This document shows positions 19,105 through 28,290 of a DNA stretch of 64,000 nucleotides, one piece after another. The position numbers were made by a program, and so were the translations under genes. Origin of the DNA: Nostoc sp. 106C. Lineage in GTDB: Bacteria; Cyanobacteriota; Cyanobacteriia; Cyanobacteriales; Nostocaceae. The stretch covers positions 1-64,000 of the forward strand of contig NZ_MTAW01000080.1 in assembly GCF_002154725.1 (NCBI RefSeq), given 5' to 3'. Under the pieces are notes generated by a model that saw only the letters and a program-made list of their open reading frames with translations, made no database searches and was not told the origin of the DNA. Numbering within the stretch: position 1 is the stretch's first letter; every line of letters begins with the position of its first letter.

Positions 19105-20090
19105 GGCCTATGCCGATAATCGTGGCTGAAAACCTGAGCAAATTTTATCCAGTGGCGGTGAAAGAGCCAGGCATTAAAGGGACAATTACCCACTTTTTCC
19201 GCCGCACCTACCGTTCAATTAAAGCAGTTCAGAATGTTTCCTTTGAAATTGCTACTGGGGAAGTAGTAGGTTTTCTAGGCCCGAATGGTGCAGGTAAAAC
19301 GACCACCCTCAAAATGCTGACGGGACTGATTCATCCTTCTAGCGGTAGCGTTAGAGTAGCTGGACAGGTTCCCTTTGCTCGCCAAGAAGCATTTTTGCAA
19401 AAAATTACTTTGGTGATGGGGCAAAAGCAGCAGTTGATTTGGGATTTACCAGCCCTTGATTCTTTAAGAATTAACGCTGCTGTTTACAACATTTCTGATA
19501 ACGAGTTCCGGCGGCGGGTGGGTGAATTAGCCGAGATGCTTTCTCTAGAAAGCAAGCTTACCCAACCAGTACGAAAACTGTCTTTAGGTGAACGCATGAA
19601 GGCGGAACTTTTAGCCGCACTATTGCACCGTCCCCAGGTATTGTTTTTAGATGAACCCACCTTGGGGTTAGATGTGAATGCTCAAGCAGGAGTACGAGAT
19701 TTTTTACGCGAGTACAATCAGCGTTACCAAGCAACTGTGCTGTTAACTAGCCATTACATGGCTGATATTACAGCTTTATGTCAGCGAGTGCTGTTGATTC
19801 ATCAAGGAGAGCTAATGTACGATGGCAGCCTAGATGAACTGCTAGAACGCTTCGCACCTTATCGAGAAATTCACGTCGAGTTAGCCCAATGTTTGCCTAA
19901 AGAAAAACTCGCATTTTATGGTGAGATGCAACTTTTAGAAGGGCGGACTGTGCGTTTTTTAGTTCCCCAAGAAGTGCTCACCCAAACGGTGTCTCAGATT
20001 TTGGCTGATTTGGAGGTAGTCGATTTAAAAGTAACTGAACCGCCTGTAGAGGAAGTTATTGGCACAGTGTTTCAGGCGGGAGTTGTATAG
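19101..20090 (+). CDS. ABC-2 type exporter, ATP-binding subunit
   Basis: 329 residues. Walker A GPNGAGKTT (about 64-72), signature LSLGERMKAEL, Walker B VLFLDEPTLGLD and switch His in LTSHYM are intact, so it should hydrolyse ATP. The extended N-terminus (KFYPVAVKEPGIKGTITHFFRRTY) and the C-terminal 80-residue domain are typical of the group that pairs with DUF990/ABC-2 permeases. ATGA overlap with the kinase gene upstream and the permease 87 bases downstream support one transcription unit. Substrate unknown. Confidence 0.92.
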   Translation: MRPMPIIVAENLSKFYPVAVKEPGIKGTITHFFRRTYRSIKAVQNVSFEIATGEVVGFLGPNGAGKTTTLKMLTGLIHPSSGSVRVAGQVPFARQEAFLQKITLVMGQKQQLIWDLPALDSLRINAAVYNISDNEFRRRVGELAEMLSLESKLTQPVRKLSLGERMKAELLAALLHRPQVLFLDEPTLGLDVNAQAGVRDFLREYNQRYQATVLLTSHYMADITALCQRVLLIHQGELMYDGSLDELLERFAPYREIHVELAQCLPKEKLAFYGEMQLLEGRTVRFLVPQEVLTQTVSQILADLEVVDLKVTEPPVEEVIGTVFQAGVV

Positions 20091-20096
20091 TAAGTG

Positions 20097-20135
20097 CTGA
20101 GTACTAGTAAGGTGAGCAGTGCCCACCTTACTGAA
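20097..20135. repeat. Dispersed hairpin, TAAGGTGAGCAGTGCCCACCTTA
   Basis: An imperfect inverted repeat between the two ABC genes. Related hairpins (GGCGGGCATTGCCCAACC near 52797 and GAGGTGGGCAATGCCCACC near 59036) occur between genes of the injection-system operon, so this is a dispersed repeat that may influence transcript ends or stability. Confidence 0.55.
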
Positions 20136-20177
20136 TATGCATATTAATTGATAATACATTATTCCTAATTCTCATCA

Positions 20178-20966
20178 ATGAAGCGGATTATTAGAAAAGC
20201 CTTAACTTTGCTTTCAGTTTACTACGCCTATATCCTTGAGTACCGAGCAGAAATGATTTTCTGGGTTTTGTCTGGTTCTTTACCTATTATTTTTATGGGT
20301 ATTTGGATACAGGCAGCACAGAATGGACGTTTAAATTTAACACCTGTAGATTTTGCTCGTTACTTTCTAGCAGTTTTTATTATTAGGCAATTTACTGCTG
20401 TATGGGTAATTTGGGATTTTCAAAAAGAGGTAGTGGAAGGTAAATTGTCGCCCAAGCTTCTACAACCTCTCGATCCTGTATGGCATCATGTTGCAACCCA
20501 CGTTGCTGATCGAGTTGCTCGCCTTCAATTTACATTTTTATTAATACTATTATTTTTCATCCTTTATCCCCAAGCCTTTTGGTTGCCCAGCTTGGGTAAA
20601 TTTTTATTGTTTTTGTTATCAGTAACGTTAGCTTTTACTTTACGATTTATCATTCAATATACCTTTGCGATGTTAGCCTTTTGGACAGAACGGGCTACTG
20701 CTTTAGAAAATCTTTGGTTGTTATTTTATTTATTTTTATCTGGTTTAATTGCACCATTAGAAGTATTTCCTGAATCTGTAAGAATAGTACTTATGTGGAC
20801 ACCTTTTCCTTATTTAGTAGATTTCCCTGCGAGTATTTTGGTAGGTCTACCTGTAGATTTAGTCCGAGGATTTTTGTCCTTGGTAGGTTGGACGTTAATA
20901 TTTTTCTTTGTAAATCGCTGGTTGTGGCGTATGGGCTTGAAGCAGTATTCTGGAATGGGAGCGTAA
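20178..20966 (+). CDS. ABC-2 type transporter permease
   Basis: 262 residues, almost entirely hydrophobic with about six predicted membrane helices (for example FWVLSGSLPIIFMGIWI, FTFLLILLFFILYP, LLFLLSVTLAFTLRF, ENLWLLFYLFLSGLIAPLEVFP). The start KRIIRKALTLLSVYYAYILEYRAEMIFW matches the ABC-2 permease family that usually comes as two permease genes beside one ATPase. Only one permease is present here; the next gene is on the other strand. It may form homodimers or its partner may be elsewhere. Confidence 0.88.
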   Translation: MKRIIRKALTLLSVYYAYILEYRAEMIFWVLSGSLPIIFMGIWIQAAQNGRLNLTPVDFARYFLAVFIIRQFTAVWVIWDFQKEVVEGKLSPKLLQPLDPVWHHVATHVADRVARLQFTFLLILLFFILYPQAFWLPSLGKFLLFLLSVTLAFTLRFIIQYTFAMLAFWTERATALENLWLLFYLFLSGLIAPLEVFPESVRIVLMWTPFPYLVDFPASILVGLPVDLVRGFLSLVGWTLIFFFVNRWLWRMGLKQYSGMGA

Positions 20967-20987
20967 AATTTCACTCATACACATTGC

Positions 20988-22676
20988 CTACAAATTACTT
21001 GGTATTGTCTTAAACTTCTTCGCCGAACCCAAGGAATAATCTTCTAATCTAAAATCAGCAAAAGGTTTCTTCTCTAACCTATTTCTAAGCGCTTCATCCA
21101 GAATTACACCGTCTGATTTCTTCTTAACGCCAATAATAATAATACTTCTTTGATATGCAGTTAAATCTTGATTTGGCTGACAATCACTTCGTTGAAATTG
21201 CCCCATATTTAATAAGCGATAACCTTTAATACTGGGCGTATTACTGAATAATTTCTTGGCTAAAAGTTGGATTTGCTTTGAACGTTCTAGAGCACGGCGT
21301 TGTTCAACTGCTAGGTTACCCTCACAAGAAGCCGTACCTACAGAAATAATTTCGTTAGGATTTTCCATTATATTCTGTATACCTTCTTGTTCTAAATTTA
21401 ACTTTAAAACTTCCAGACTGATAGTTGTATCGTTATATTTAATTTGAAAATTACTACCTAAAAGCCATTTATATTCTACTGATAAAACAGCTATGTTAAA
21501 TTCTGCAATTCTCCCCTGACTATCCTTACCTTCTGCATAGGGAAAGTAATCTACTTTGCCTTTTCGTTCTGGTACTTGCCCATAATTAGGAACCAAAGGC
21601 AATTTTAAGGTTCCAAAAAATAAAGCTATTACACCCAGTAATCCTAATGATGCCAGGAGTGCTCCTAGTAATGCCAGCAGGGGCATTTTTTCTGGTTGCT
21701 TCTCTGGCGATGACAAAGTTTTGCTAGCTGGCGAAGCTAACTGTTCTGTTTGATGATTTCCTTGTATAGTTAGTTTTTCAATTTCTCCTAAACGCTGCAA
21801 AATTTCCTGGGCATTGGCGGGACGCTTTTCTATGTCCGGTGCCATTAACCAGTCGATTAAATTTAAGAGCAAGGTTGAGACATGAGTCGCACGATTCCGC
21901 CAGTGCAAAACATTATGCTGGATATCGTACATATCTAAGGGATGATATCCTGTCAGCAAAAATACAAAGGTGCGTCCCAAAGCAAAAAAATCGGATTGCG
22001 GTACAGCTTGGCCATGCATTTGTTCTGGGGCGCTATAGCCAGATGACATAATTGCATTCATCTTGGTTAAAGATTTTGCTACTTCTTTAGCTGTGCCAAA
22101 ATCAATCAAGACTAAATTCCCCCAATCTTCCTTACTAAGGGGATCAACAGAAGTGCGAAGCATAATATTACATGGCTTAATATCACGATGCAGGTATTGC
22201 TTGCCATGTAATACAACTAAAATCTCTACCAACTGTTTTAACCAGGCTATAGCTTGTGCTTGAGAAATGGGGAGATTGTCTTGCTGCTTTAGCCATTGGT
22301 CTAAGTTGAGTCCGTCGATTTTTTCCATTGCCAGACAGTGCAACAGCAAACCATTTCTGGTTTGATACTGGAAGTAACCATCGACTTTGGGTATACCAGG
22401 ATGATTTAACTGTTGCAGCACAGCTACCTCCTGCTGGAATAGTTCGACTACCTTAGCGTCTCCAGAAAGATCCTCCTGAAGCACCTTGAGGATTTTTGGT
22501 ATGTCTTGTTCGTATGCTTCATAAACCTTACTAAAGCCAGTTTTGTCACTTAACAGGCGCATCACTCGGTAGCGACCCAGCAATTCCAAGTTGGAACCAC
22601 AATTTAGGCAAAAGCGCTGTTCCTCTTGGTCTGATTGATTGGGTTGAGGACAAACGGGATTAATACAAAGGCTCAT
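20988..22676 (-). CDS. Membrane-anchored serine/threonine protein kinase with N-terminal zinc ribbon
   Basis: 562 residues. It begins with a four-cysteine zinc-ribbon (CINPVCPQP...FCLNCGSN), followed by the kinase domain: degenerate glycine loop (LSDKTGFSKVYEA), ILKVL with the ATP Lys, HRDIKPCNIML as catalytic loop, LIDFGTAKE as metal site, and SGYSAPEQ. One transmembrane helix lies at about residues 325-350. The last 170 residues are a separate domain with VGTASCEGN and a run resembling peptidoglycan-associated OmpA-like folds, probably extracytoplasmic. This is a common cyanobacterial Hanks-type kinase architecture. Targets are unknown. Confidence 0.9.
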   Translation of the reverse strand: MSLCINPVCPQPNQSDQEEQRFCLNCGSNLELLGRYRVMRLLSDKTGFSKVYEAYEQDIPKILKVLQEDLSGDAKVVELFQQEVAVLQQLNHPGIPKVDGYFQYQTRNGLLLHCLAMEKIDGLNLDQWLKQQDNLPISQAQAIAWLKQLVEILVVLHGKQYLHRDIKPCNIMLRTSVDPLSKEDWGNLVLIDFGTAKEVAKSLTKMNAIMSSGYSAPEQMHGQAVPQSDFFALGRTFVFLLTGYHPLDMYDIQHNVLHWRNRATHVSTLLLNLIDWLMAPDIEKRPANAQEILQRLGEIEKLTIQGNHQTEQLASPASKTLSSPEKQPEKMPLLALLGALLASLGLLGVIALFFGTLKLPLVPNYGQVPERKGKVDYFPYAEGKDSQGRIAEFNIAVLSVEYKWLLGSNFQIKYNDTTISLEVLKLNLEQEGIQNIMENPNEIISVGTASCEGNLAVEQRRALERSKQIQLLAKKLFSNTPSIKGYRLLNMGQFQRSDCQPNQDLTAYQRSIIIIGVKKKSDGVILDEALRNRLEKKPFADFRLEDYSLGSAKKFKTIPSNL

Positions 22677-22755
22677 GACTAGCTAATCGGTGATATAAGG
22701 GAAGCAATCTTGTATCTGACTTCTAGCGTTCCCGTCAATGATAAGGAGATTTCTC

Positions 22756-23595
22756 TCATTTGTGCTGTTTTAAGAAAGCTTCCACAGTCTGGTTAAATGC
22801 TTCCGGTTGTATCAAGAAGGGCCAATGATTGCCAGGAACTTGGCAGATGCTTAAGTTTTTAAGATGAGTTTTGTAGGGTTTAAGTTGCCAATCTTGACGG
22901 TTTACGCCTTTTTCTGGTTGCACGAAGAGAGTTGGTAGATAAATTGGCTGTGTTAACCCAGCTACTCGCATCACATCTTCAAAAATGCGATCGCGGGCGG
23001 CTATAGTAAATTTGCTTCCCCAACTACCATCGGGTTTTTGTTCAATTCCGGCTTGGAAGACTTGCTGGTGTAGGGGAGTCCATCCTTGATACTGGCTTAA
23101 CTGTTGCGCTTGTTGTTCAGCTTCCTCGTAACTAGCAAAAGGCCCCATGCTTTTGAGGAAAGGTAAGACGCGGTACAACATTGGAAATGTCAGCTTGAAG
23201 AAGCTGGGCATTTTCCAGATGAAGATGGGATCGACCAAAATAATACTCCGCAAACGTTCTGGATGCTGCCTTGCCCAGATAGCAGCTAGTTTACCTGTCC
23301 ATGAATGACTGACAACATGGGCACTAGACCATCCTAAACGATCCATGAGGGCTTCTAAATCCGCGATCGCACTCTCAAAACTATAATCCTGTTCCGGCTT
23401 GCTACTTTCGCCATGACCGCGCATATCTGGGGCAACTATATGATAATCTGCCGCTAGATAATCCCCTAAGCTAGACCACACAAGGGCATTGTCGGCTAGA
23501 CCATGTAACAGCAGTAAAGGTTCTTGACCTTGGTGCCACTCTAAGTAAGACAGTTGAAGATCAGATTTGGATAAGGTCTGACGTATAGGCATCAT
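22756..23595 (-). CDS. Alpha/beta hydrolase
   Basis: 279 residues. LLLHGLADNALVW gives the oxyanion-hole region, APDMRGHGES the strand-4 motif, and VVSHSWTGKLAA the nucleophile elbow, where the first Gly of GxSxG is Ser. The acid is probably in the FVQPEKG region and the catalytic His is in VPGNHWPF. Closest in style to haloalkane-dehalogenase/epoxide-hydrolase-like esterases. Substrate unknown. It is transcribed away from the carrier-protein cluster and may or may not belong to it. Confidence 0.88.
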   Translation of the reverse strand: MMPIRQTLSKSDLQLSYLEWHQGQEPLLLLHGLADNALVWSSLGDYLAADYHIVAPDMRGHGESSKPEQDYSFESAIADLEALMDRLGWSSAHVVSHSWTGKLAAIWARQHPERLRSIILVDPIFIWKMPSFFKLTFPMLYRVLPFLKSMGPFASYEEAEQQAQQLSQYQGWTPLHQQVFQAGIEQKPDGSWGSKFTIAARDRIFEDVMRVAGLTQPIYLPTLFVQPEKGVNRQDWQLKPYKTHLKNLSICQVPGNHWPFLIQPEAFNQTVEAFLKQHK

Positions 23596-23948
23596 TACAT
23601 ATCCACCTACAGATAGAGAGCTTTGCGCTTATATGTTATCGCGAAAAGCCTGTAAGCTAGAAGCCTTGTCATCAGACAGATTAACACTTCAAATTGGGCA
23701 GGCGAGCCTCTTTCGGAGGAGCTTCGCTAACGCTAATAATTTCAGATGCAAGTCCAGCCTTGTCATTAACCACATTTTTGTAACAGTACATGCGATGCGT
23801 TATGCCGTAGGCTAACGCACCTGACAACTGAGGGCGATTTGCTACTTAGTCTCGACTGCTGAGATTCTTCTCCCCTAGTTCTCCCCGATTGATCTCTAAT
23901 CTTTAGAGTATCAAAACAATCTTACTGACACTCAATTAGGTTTAGAAG
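23596..23948. other. Intergenic region with hairpin repeats, upstream of the carrier-protein cluster
   Basis: No gene. It holds CTCTTTCGGAGGAGCTTCGCTAACGC-like repeat DNA at about 23708-23735 and a hairpin at 23796-23819 (TGCGTTA...TAACGCA, a common cyanobacterial palindrome). Both promoters of the divergent genes on either side must lie here. Confidence 0.5.
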
Positions 23949-24263
23949 ATGGAAATGACCAGCAGCGCGATCGCAAATGATTCTTTAAACTCTCAAAAAT
24001 ATACTCTGAGTGCAGAGATAATTCAAGAGTCGATAGTTGCTTACATTGCCGAACTATTAGAAATTGAGCCACATCAAGTTAACGTTAAAGCTCGTTTTAA
24101 TGAATACGGATTAGATTCATTGTCATCAGTCAGTTTAATTTCTCATTTAGAAAATTTAATCGGACAGGATTTATCACCAACTTTATTATATGACTTACCT
24201 AGCATCGAAGTTTTGTCACAACGTTTAGCATCAGGCACAACAAAACTCGAAATTGCTCTCTAG
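23949..24263 (+). CDS. Acyl/peptidyl carrier protein
   Basis: 104 residues. The phosphopantetheine attachment site is EYGLDSLSSVSL, with the Ser to be modified at about residue 58; the surrounding helices match the PP-binding fold. The first 25 residues are an extension. A stand-alone carrier protein immediately before a methyltransferase, lipocalin-like protein, hydrolase and monooxygenase suggests an acyl group is processed while tethered. No ketosynthase or adenylation domain is in the window, so the loading enzyme must be elsewhere. Confidence 0.88.
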   Translation: MEMTSSAIANDSLNSQKYTLSAEIIQESIVAYIAELLEIEPHQVNVKARFNEYGLDSLSSVSLISHLENLIGQDLSPTLLYDLPSIEVLSQRLASGTTKLEIAL

Positions 24264-24309
24264 GTTTTTAGCAGAAAACATCAATTAATTAGTAATAGCA
24301 ATAAAACTC

Positions 24310-25194
24310 ATGAATAATACAAATACTGTGTCTCCTGGGGCTTCGCATCAAGCAATACAACACCATTACGATGTCGGAAATGATTTTTATCAACTTTGGT
24401 TAGATAGTACGATGACTTATTCCTGTGCTATTTGGGAAGAAGGCGAACCAGAAGCAGCGCTGGAATTAGCTCAAATTAGAAAGGTAGATTTTCATATTAA
24501 TCAAGCCAAAGCCAAAAATGCCAAGCGTGTTTTAGATATAGGTTGTGGTTGGGGAACAGTACTCAACCGTTTAGTAGACGTACATGGAGTTGAGCAAGCT
24601 GTAGGATTGACATTAAGTGAAGCTCAAAAAAATTGGATTGCTGCTAACAACCATCCTCAAATTGAGGTTAATTTAGAAAGTTGGTTGAATTACTCACCGC
24701 TACAGCCTTTTGATGCAATTATTTCTATTGGTGCGTTTGAACATTTTGTTAAACCAGAATTATCCAGCCATGAAAAAATTGATGTTTATCGTACCTTTTT
24801 TAATCGTTGTCATCAATGGTTAAATCCAGCTGGCTCGATGTCAATTCAAACTATTGCCTATGGTAAAAGAAAACCAGAAGAGGTGCAAAAAACTTTAGGT
24901 GCTCAGTTTGCCAACCAAGAAATATTTCCTGAGTCTGATTCCCCACGACTAGCAGAAATTACCGCCGCCGCAGAAGGTATTTTTGAAGTAATTACAATTC
25001 GCAACGATCGCCTAGATTATGTCCGCACTCTGCAAGCGTGGTTGACTAACTTAAAAAGCAAGCGTACAGAAATCATAAATTTGGTTGGCAAAACTGTCTT
25101 TGATCGCTATGAACGTTATCTATATCTGGCATTGCTGGGCTTTTTAACCGGAGATTTACTACTTTTACGGTTAACTTTTCGCCGTATTGATTAA
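24310..25194 (+). CDS. SAM-dependent methyltransferase, cyclopropane-fatty-acid synthase-like
   Basis: 294 residues. It opens with the CFAS/mycolic-acid-cyclopropane-synthase signature (QHHYDVGNDFYQLWLD, then TYSCAIW), has the SAM-binding glycine loop VLDIGCGWG at about 75-83, and ISIGAFEHF as post-II motif. It lacks the N-terminal lipid-binding domain of classical E. coli-type synthase (about 380 residues), like the carrier-protein or small-molecule methyltransferases of this family. Forty-six bases separate it from the carrier-protein gene. Methylation or cyclopropanation of an acyl chain is the likely reaction. Confidence 0.88.
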   Translation: MNNTNTVSPGASHQAIQHHYDVGNDFYQLWLDSTMTYSCAIWEEGEPEAALELAQIRKVDFHINQAKAKNAKRVLDIGCGWGTVLNRLVDVHGVEQAVGLTLSEAQKNWIAANNHPQIEVNLESWLNYSPLQPFDAIISIGAFEHFVKPELSSHEKIDVYRTFFNRCHQWLNPAGSMSIQTIAYGKRKPEEVQKTLGAQFANQEIFPESDSPRLAEITAAAEGIFEVITIRNDRLDYVRTLQAWLTNLKSKRTEIINLVGKTVFDRYERYLYLALLGFLTGDLLLLRLTFRRID

Positions 25195-25311
25195 AAGATT
25201 TAATTTGCAGATTTCTTTGTTTGGCTTGTCATTTTTTATTTGTAAGTTGAAATGACGGTAAACATCGAAATCATCTTCTATCAAAACATATCATGTAGGA
25301 CTTTCAAGAAC

Positions 25312-25785
25312 ATGACAAATAATCTGGTGGGTACTTGGAAACTTCTTAGCTGTGAAACTAGAACTGCAAATGGTCAAATTTTTTATCCTTTAGGAGACAA
25401 TCCCAGTGGCTACATTATTTATACAGATAATGGTTACGTTTCAGTAGCCATGATGAGAGCGAACCGTCCTCAATTTCAAGCAGGAGATATTGCTGCTGGA
25501 ACTGTTGAGGAAAAGGTGGCGGCGGCTGACAGTTATATTTCCTATTGTGGAACTTACGAATTCCAAGCTGATAAAGTTATTCATCATGTTGAAGTCAGCT
25601 TTTTCCCTAATTGGGTAGGTGCGAATCAAGTTCGTTTTGCACAATTTAATGGCGAACAACTTACTTTAAGAACACCTCCTATTCTCGTTAATGGTATTGA
25701 GATTGTCGGTAACTTAATATGGCAGCGTGTCGGTAGCATAAATTCGGAGAAAGAATTAGTTTCCTCTCATGCCAGAGTACATTGA
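25312..25785 (+). CDS. Lipocalin-like domain protein
   Basis: 157 residues from ATG 25312 (MTNNLVGTWKLLS); the frame is open to 25252 but the family starts just before the VGTWKL motif. Strand pattern and motifs (GYIIYTDNGYVSV, SYCGTYEFQ, VIHHVEVSFFPNW, QLTLRTPP) match the bacterial lipocalin-like family (Lipocalin_5). These are small beta-barrels that bind hydrophobic ligands; in biosynthetic clusters they can act as cyclases or isomerases. The 17-base overlap with the next gene supports an operon. Confidence 0.85.
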   Translation: MTNNLVGTWKLLSCETRTANGQIFYPLGDNPSGYIIYTDNGYVSVAMMRANRPQFQAGDIAAGTVEEKVAAADSYISYCGTYEFQADKVIHHVEVSFFPNWVGANQVRFAQFNGEQLTLRTPPILVNGIEIVGNLIWQRVGSINSEKELVSSHARVH

Positions 25786-26641
25786 AGTTGGCGAACAAGA
25801 GTTGATAGCAATAGCCGCAAATCAAAATCAATCAAGGATACCAATTATTTTCCTGCATGGGATAACGCTGTCTGTTAACTTTTGGACAGCCAACTTACCA
25901 CCCATAGTTAGAGAAAATCTGCCTTGGTATTCTCTCAGTTTACCTGGTCATTATCCAACCTACTATCAAACTGAGTTACTAAACGTAGATATGTTAGCTG
26001 AAGTCCTGATGAGTGCAATTCACAAGTTAGTAGGTAAGCAGCCAGTGGCTTTAGTTGGATACTCAGCAGGTGGCTTTGTAGCTTTAAACCTTGCGGCTCA
26101 TTTTCCAGATTACATCAAAGGTGTTTTCTGTATTTCTGGTTTTTCTCAAGGAAGATGGCAAGGTTTATTAGGATGGTTGCAAAAATTATCACAAAGCGGT
26201 GCAATGGGGAAGTTACTTTGTAAAATTCTTTGCAAAATGTTCATGCTCAATCAAGCCTTATACAAATTAGCGAGTAGTATGAACGCAGGCGATCGCCAAA
26301 CTTACTGGAATGCACCTACCCTACAAACAACAGTTGACGCCGTGTATCCAGATGTCATCAAACACAATCTCAACAATCTTGTTAACTTGTTTGAGTGCTT
26401 TGCAGATATGGATATTAGCCACCTCCTAGCCAATATTCGAGTCCCTACCCTCATTTTGAGTGGCGATCGCGATCCTATTATCCCTCTCGAACACGCAAAA
26501 TTCCTAGCTAGCCGTATTCCTGACGCTGAACTAATCGTATTACAAGGCATGGGTCATATGTTTTTTGCCGAGCGATCGCTTGCTTACCAAAATCTTTTGA
26601 CAAGTTGGATAGAAACAAAGCTATGCAATCCTAACCAATAA
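25769..26641 (+). CDS. Alpha/beta hydrolase
   Basis: 290 residues. Visible: IFLHGITLSVNFW (oxyanion region), VGYSAGGFVALNLA (GxSxG nucleophile, Ser about 96), LILSGDRDPIIP (catalytic Asp) and QGMGHMFFAE (catalytic His). A complete triad, so probably an active esterase or thioesterase-like enzyme. Its ATG lies inside the lipocalin gene. In a carrier-protein cluster a likely role is release or hydrolysis of the acyl product, but that is inference. Confidence 0.9.
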   Translation: MPEYIEVGEQELIAIAANQNQSRIPIIFLHGITLSVNFWTANLPPIVRENLPWYSLSLPGHYPTYYQTELLNVDMLAEVLMSAIHKLVGKQPVALVGYSAGGFVALNLAAHFPDYIKGVFCISGFSQGRWQGLLGWLQKLSQSGAMGKLLCKILCKMFMLNQALYKLASSMNAGDRQTYWNAPTLQTTVDAVYPDVIKHNLNNLVNLFECFADMDISHLLANIRVPTLILSGDRDPIIPLEHAKFLASRIPDAELIVLQGMGHMFFAERSLAYQNLLTSWIETKLCNPNQ

Positions 26642-26707
26642 AAATTCAGAAACTTTTAAATTAGATAAGTAATAAAAATAACAATTATCTTTCAAGGAAT
26701 TACTATC

Positions 26708-28069
26708 ATGGCTCTCGATCGCGTTTGTATTATCGGTGCTGGTTCATCTGGGATTGCTGCTGCTAAAATTTTGCACGAGCGCGGAATTGCTTTTGACTGC
26801 TTTGAAAAAGGTTCTGGGATTGGTGGTAACTGGCGTTACATGAATGATAACGGCATGTCGTCAGCTTATAAATCCTTGCATATCAATTCATCTAAGGGCC
26901 AGATGTCCTACTCTGATTTTCCCATGCCAGAGGACTACCCGCAGTATGCCAATCACAGCCAAGTTCTCAAATATTTCGAGTCTTATGTTGACCATTTTGG
27001 GTTTCGGGACAAAATCACCTTCAAAACTGAAGTTAGTCGCGTTGCGCCAGTTGGCGATGGTACTTACGATGTCACTATTAAAAACGCCAACGGGGAACGC
27101 ACACAGCGCTATGGAGCAGTAATCGTTGCTAATGGTCATCACTGGTGCCCAAATTTGCCTAAATTCCCTGGAGAATTTACAGGAAAGACAATGCACACTC
27201 ACGATTATAAAACTCCTGACGGAATGGCTGACAAAAATATCTTGGTTGTAGGTGTTGGTAATTCAGCCTGTGATATCGCCTGTGAGACTTCACGGGTTGC
27301 AAATCAAACTTATCTCTCTACTCGTCGCAGCGCCTATGTTTTACCAAAGTACATTTTAGGTAAAACTCTTGATAGTTACCTCACACCTTTATTTTTTGCG
27401 TTGCCATTACCTTTGAGACGATTATATGGTCAATTCCTTTTATATCTAGCTCGCGGCCCTCAATCTGCTTATGGTTTTCCCAATCCCACTCATAAGTTCT
27501 TGAGTGAACATCCCACCATCTCCTCAGAGTTACTAAATTTTGTTGGCTACGGTAAAGTAAAAATCAAACCAAACATCAAAGAACTTGCAGGCGATCGCGT
27601 GCGTTTTGAAGATGGAACAGAACAGCCAATAGACATTATTATTTACGGTACAGGTTATAAAATAGCTTTTCCGTTTTTTGACAAAAATTTTATTAATCCC
27701 CAGGACAATGAATTTCCTTTGTACAAGCGAGTTGTACACCCAGAACATCCAAATCTCTACTTTCTTGGTCTGTTGCAACCCATAGGTGCAATTATGCCTT
27801 TAGCTGAGTGGCAATCTAAGTGGATTGCTGAAGTAATAGCCAAAAATGTCAGTTTACCCAACAAAGCAGAGATGTTGCAGGGTATAGAAAAAGAACGACG
27901 ACTGTTGCAAAAACAATATGTCAATTCCAAACGACACACAATGCAGGTAGATTTTTGTCCTTACATCGATGAAATTAAAAAAGAGATGAAAAGAGGACGC
28001 AAACGCAAGAATTATAATTTTTTATCTCTATTTTCTGGCGATCGCACTGTAGCAGAACGCTTGGCATAA
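26708..28069 (+). CDS. Flavin-containing monooxygenase
   Basis: 453 residues. The FAD motif GAGSSGIAAAK is at about 9-19, the FMO/BVMO fingerprint FPGEFTGKTMHTHDY (FxGxxxHxxxY type) about 151-165, the NADPH motif GVGNSACDIA about 180, and the C-terminal IYGTGYK motif about 317. It resembles flavin monooxygenases oxidising soft nucleophiles or ketones (N-oxygenation or Baeyer-Villiger). Last gene of the cluster; 66 bases after the hydrolase. A decayed duplicate of its IDIIIYGTGYK region is found at 28807-28894. Confidence 0.92.
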   Translation: MALDRVCIIGAGSSGIAAAKILHERGIAFDCFEKGSGIGGNWRYMNDNGMSSAYKSLHINSSKGQMSYSDFPMPEDYPQYANHSQVLKYFESYVDHFGFRDKITFKTEVSRVAPVGDGTYDVTIKNANGERTQRYGAVIVANGHHWCPNLPKFPGEFTGKTMHTHDYKTPDGMADKNILVVGVGNSACDIACETSRVANQTYLSTRRSAYVLPKYILGKTLDSYLTPLFFALPLPLRRLYGQFLLYLARGPQSAYGFPNPTHKFLSEHPTISSELLNFVGYGKVKIKPNIKELAGDRVRFEDGTEQPIDIIIYGTGYKIAFPFFDKNFINPQDNEFPLYKRVVHPEHPNLYFLGLLQPIGAIMPLAEWQSKWIAEVIAKNVSLPNKAEMLQGIEKERRLLQKQYVNSKRHTMQVDFCPYIDEIKKEMKRGRKRKNYNFLSLFSGDRTVAERLA

Positions 28070-28237
28070 GGTCAATTTTTAAATATTAACTTTGGAGAGC
28101 GGAATTAAAAATAAGTAGAACGTTGTGGAAAAACAAAACTATGTTAATAAAAATCAAATAGGCTTAAACCCTATTCCCTAGTGCCTCCTGCCTTCTGCCT
28201 CATCCCAACGATAAATATTCACGCCGACCTACTTAGT

Positions 28238-28288
28238 AGCAATATAAAGGTTGATGATTTTATTCACAAACCTGTTGAACTAATCTAC
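28238..28288 (+). pseudogene. Remnant of a response-regulator C-terminus
   Basis: The plus strand can be read as SNIKVDDFIHKPVELI, matching the end of the neighbouring response regulator on the minus strand (TNIKVNGVLHKPVNSDDLV). There is no start, and the matching part is only about 17 codons, so this looks like a leftover of an inverted partial duplicate. Confidence 0.5.
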
Positions 28289-28290
28289 AG

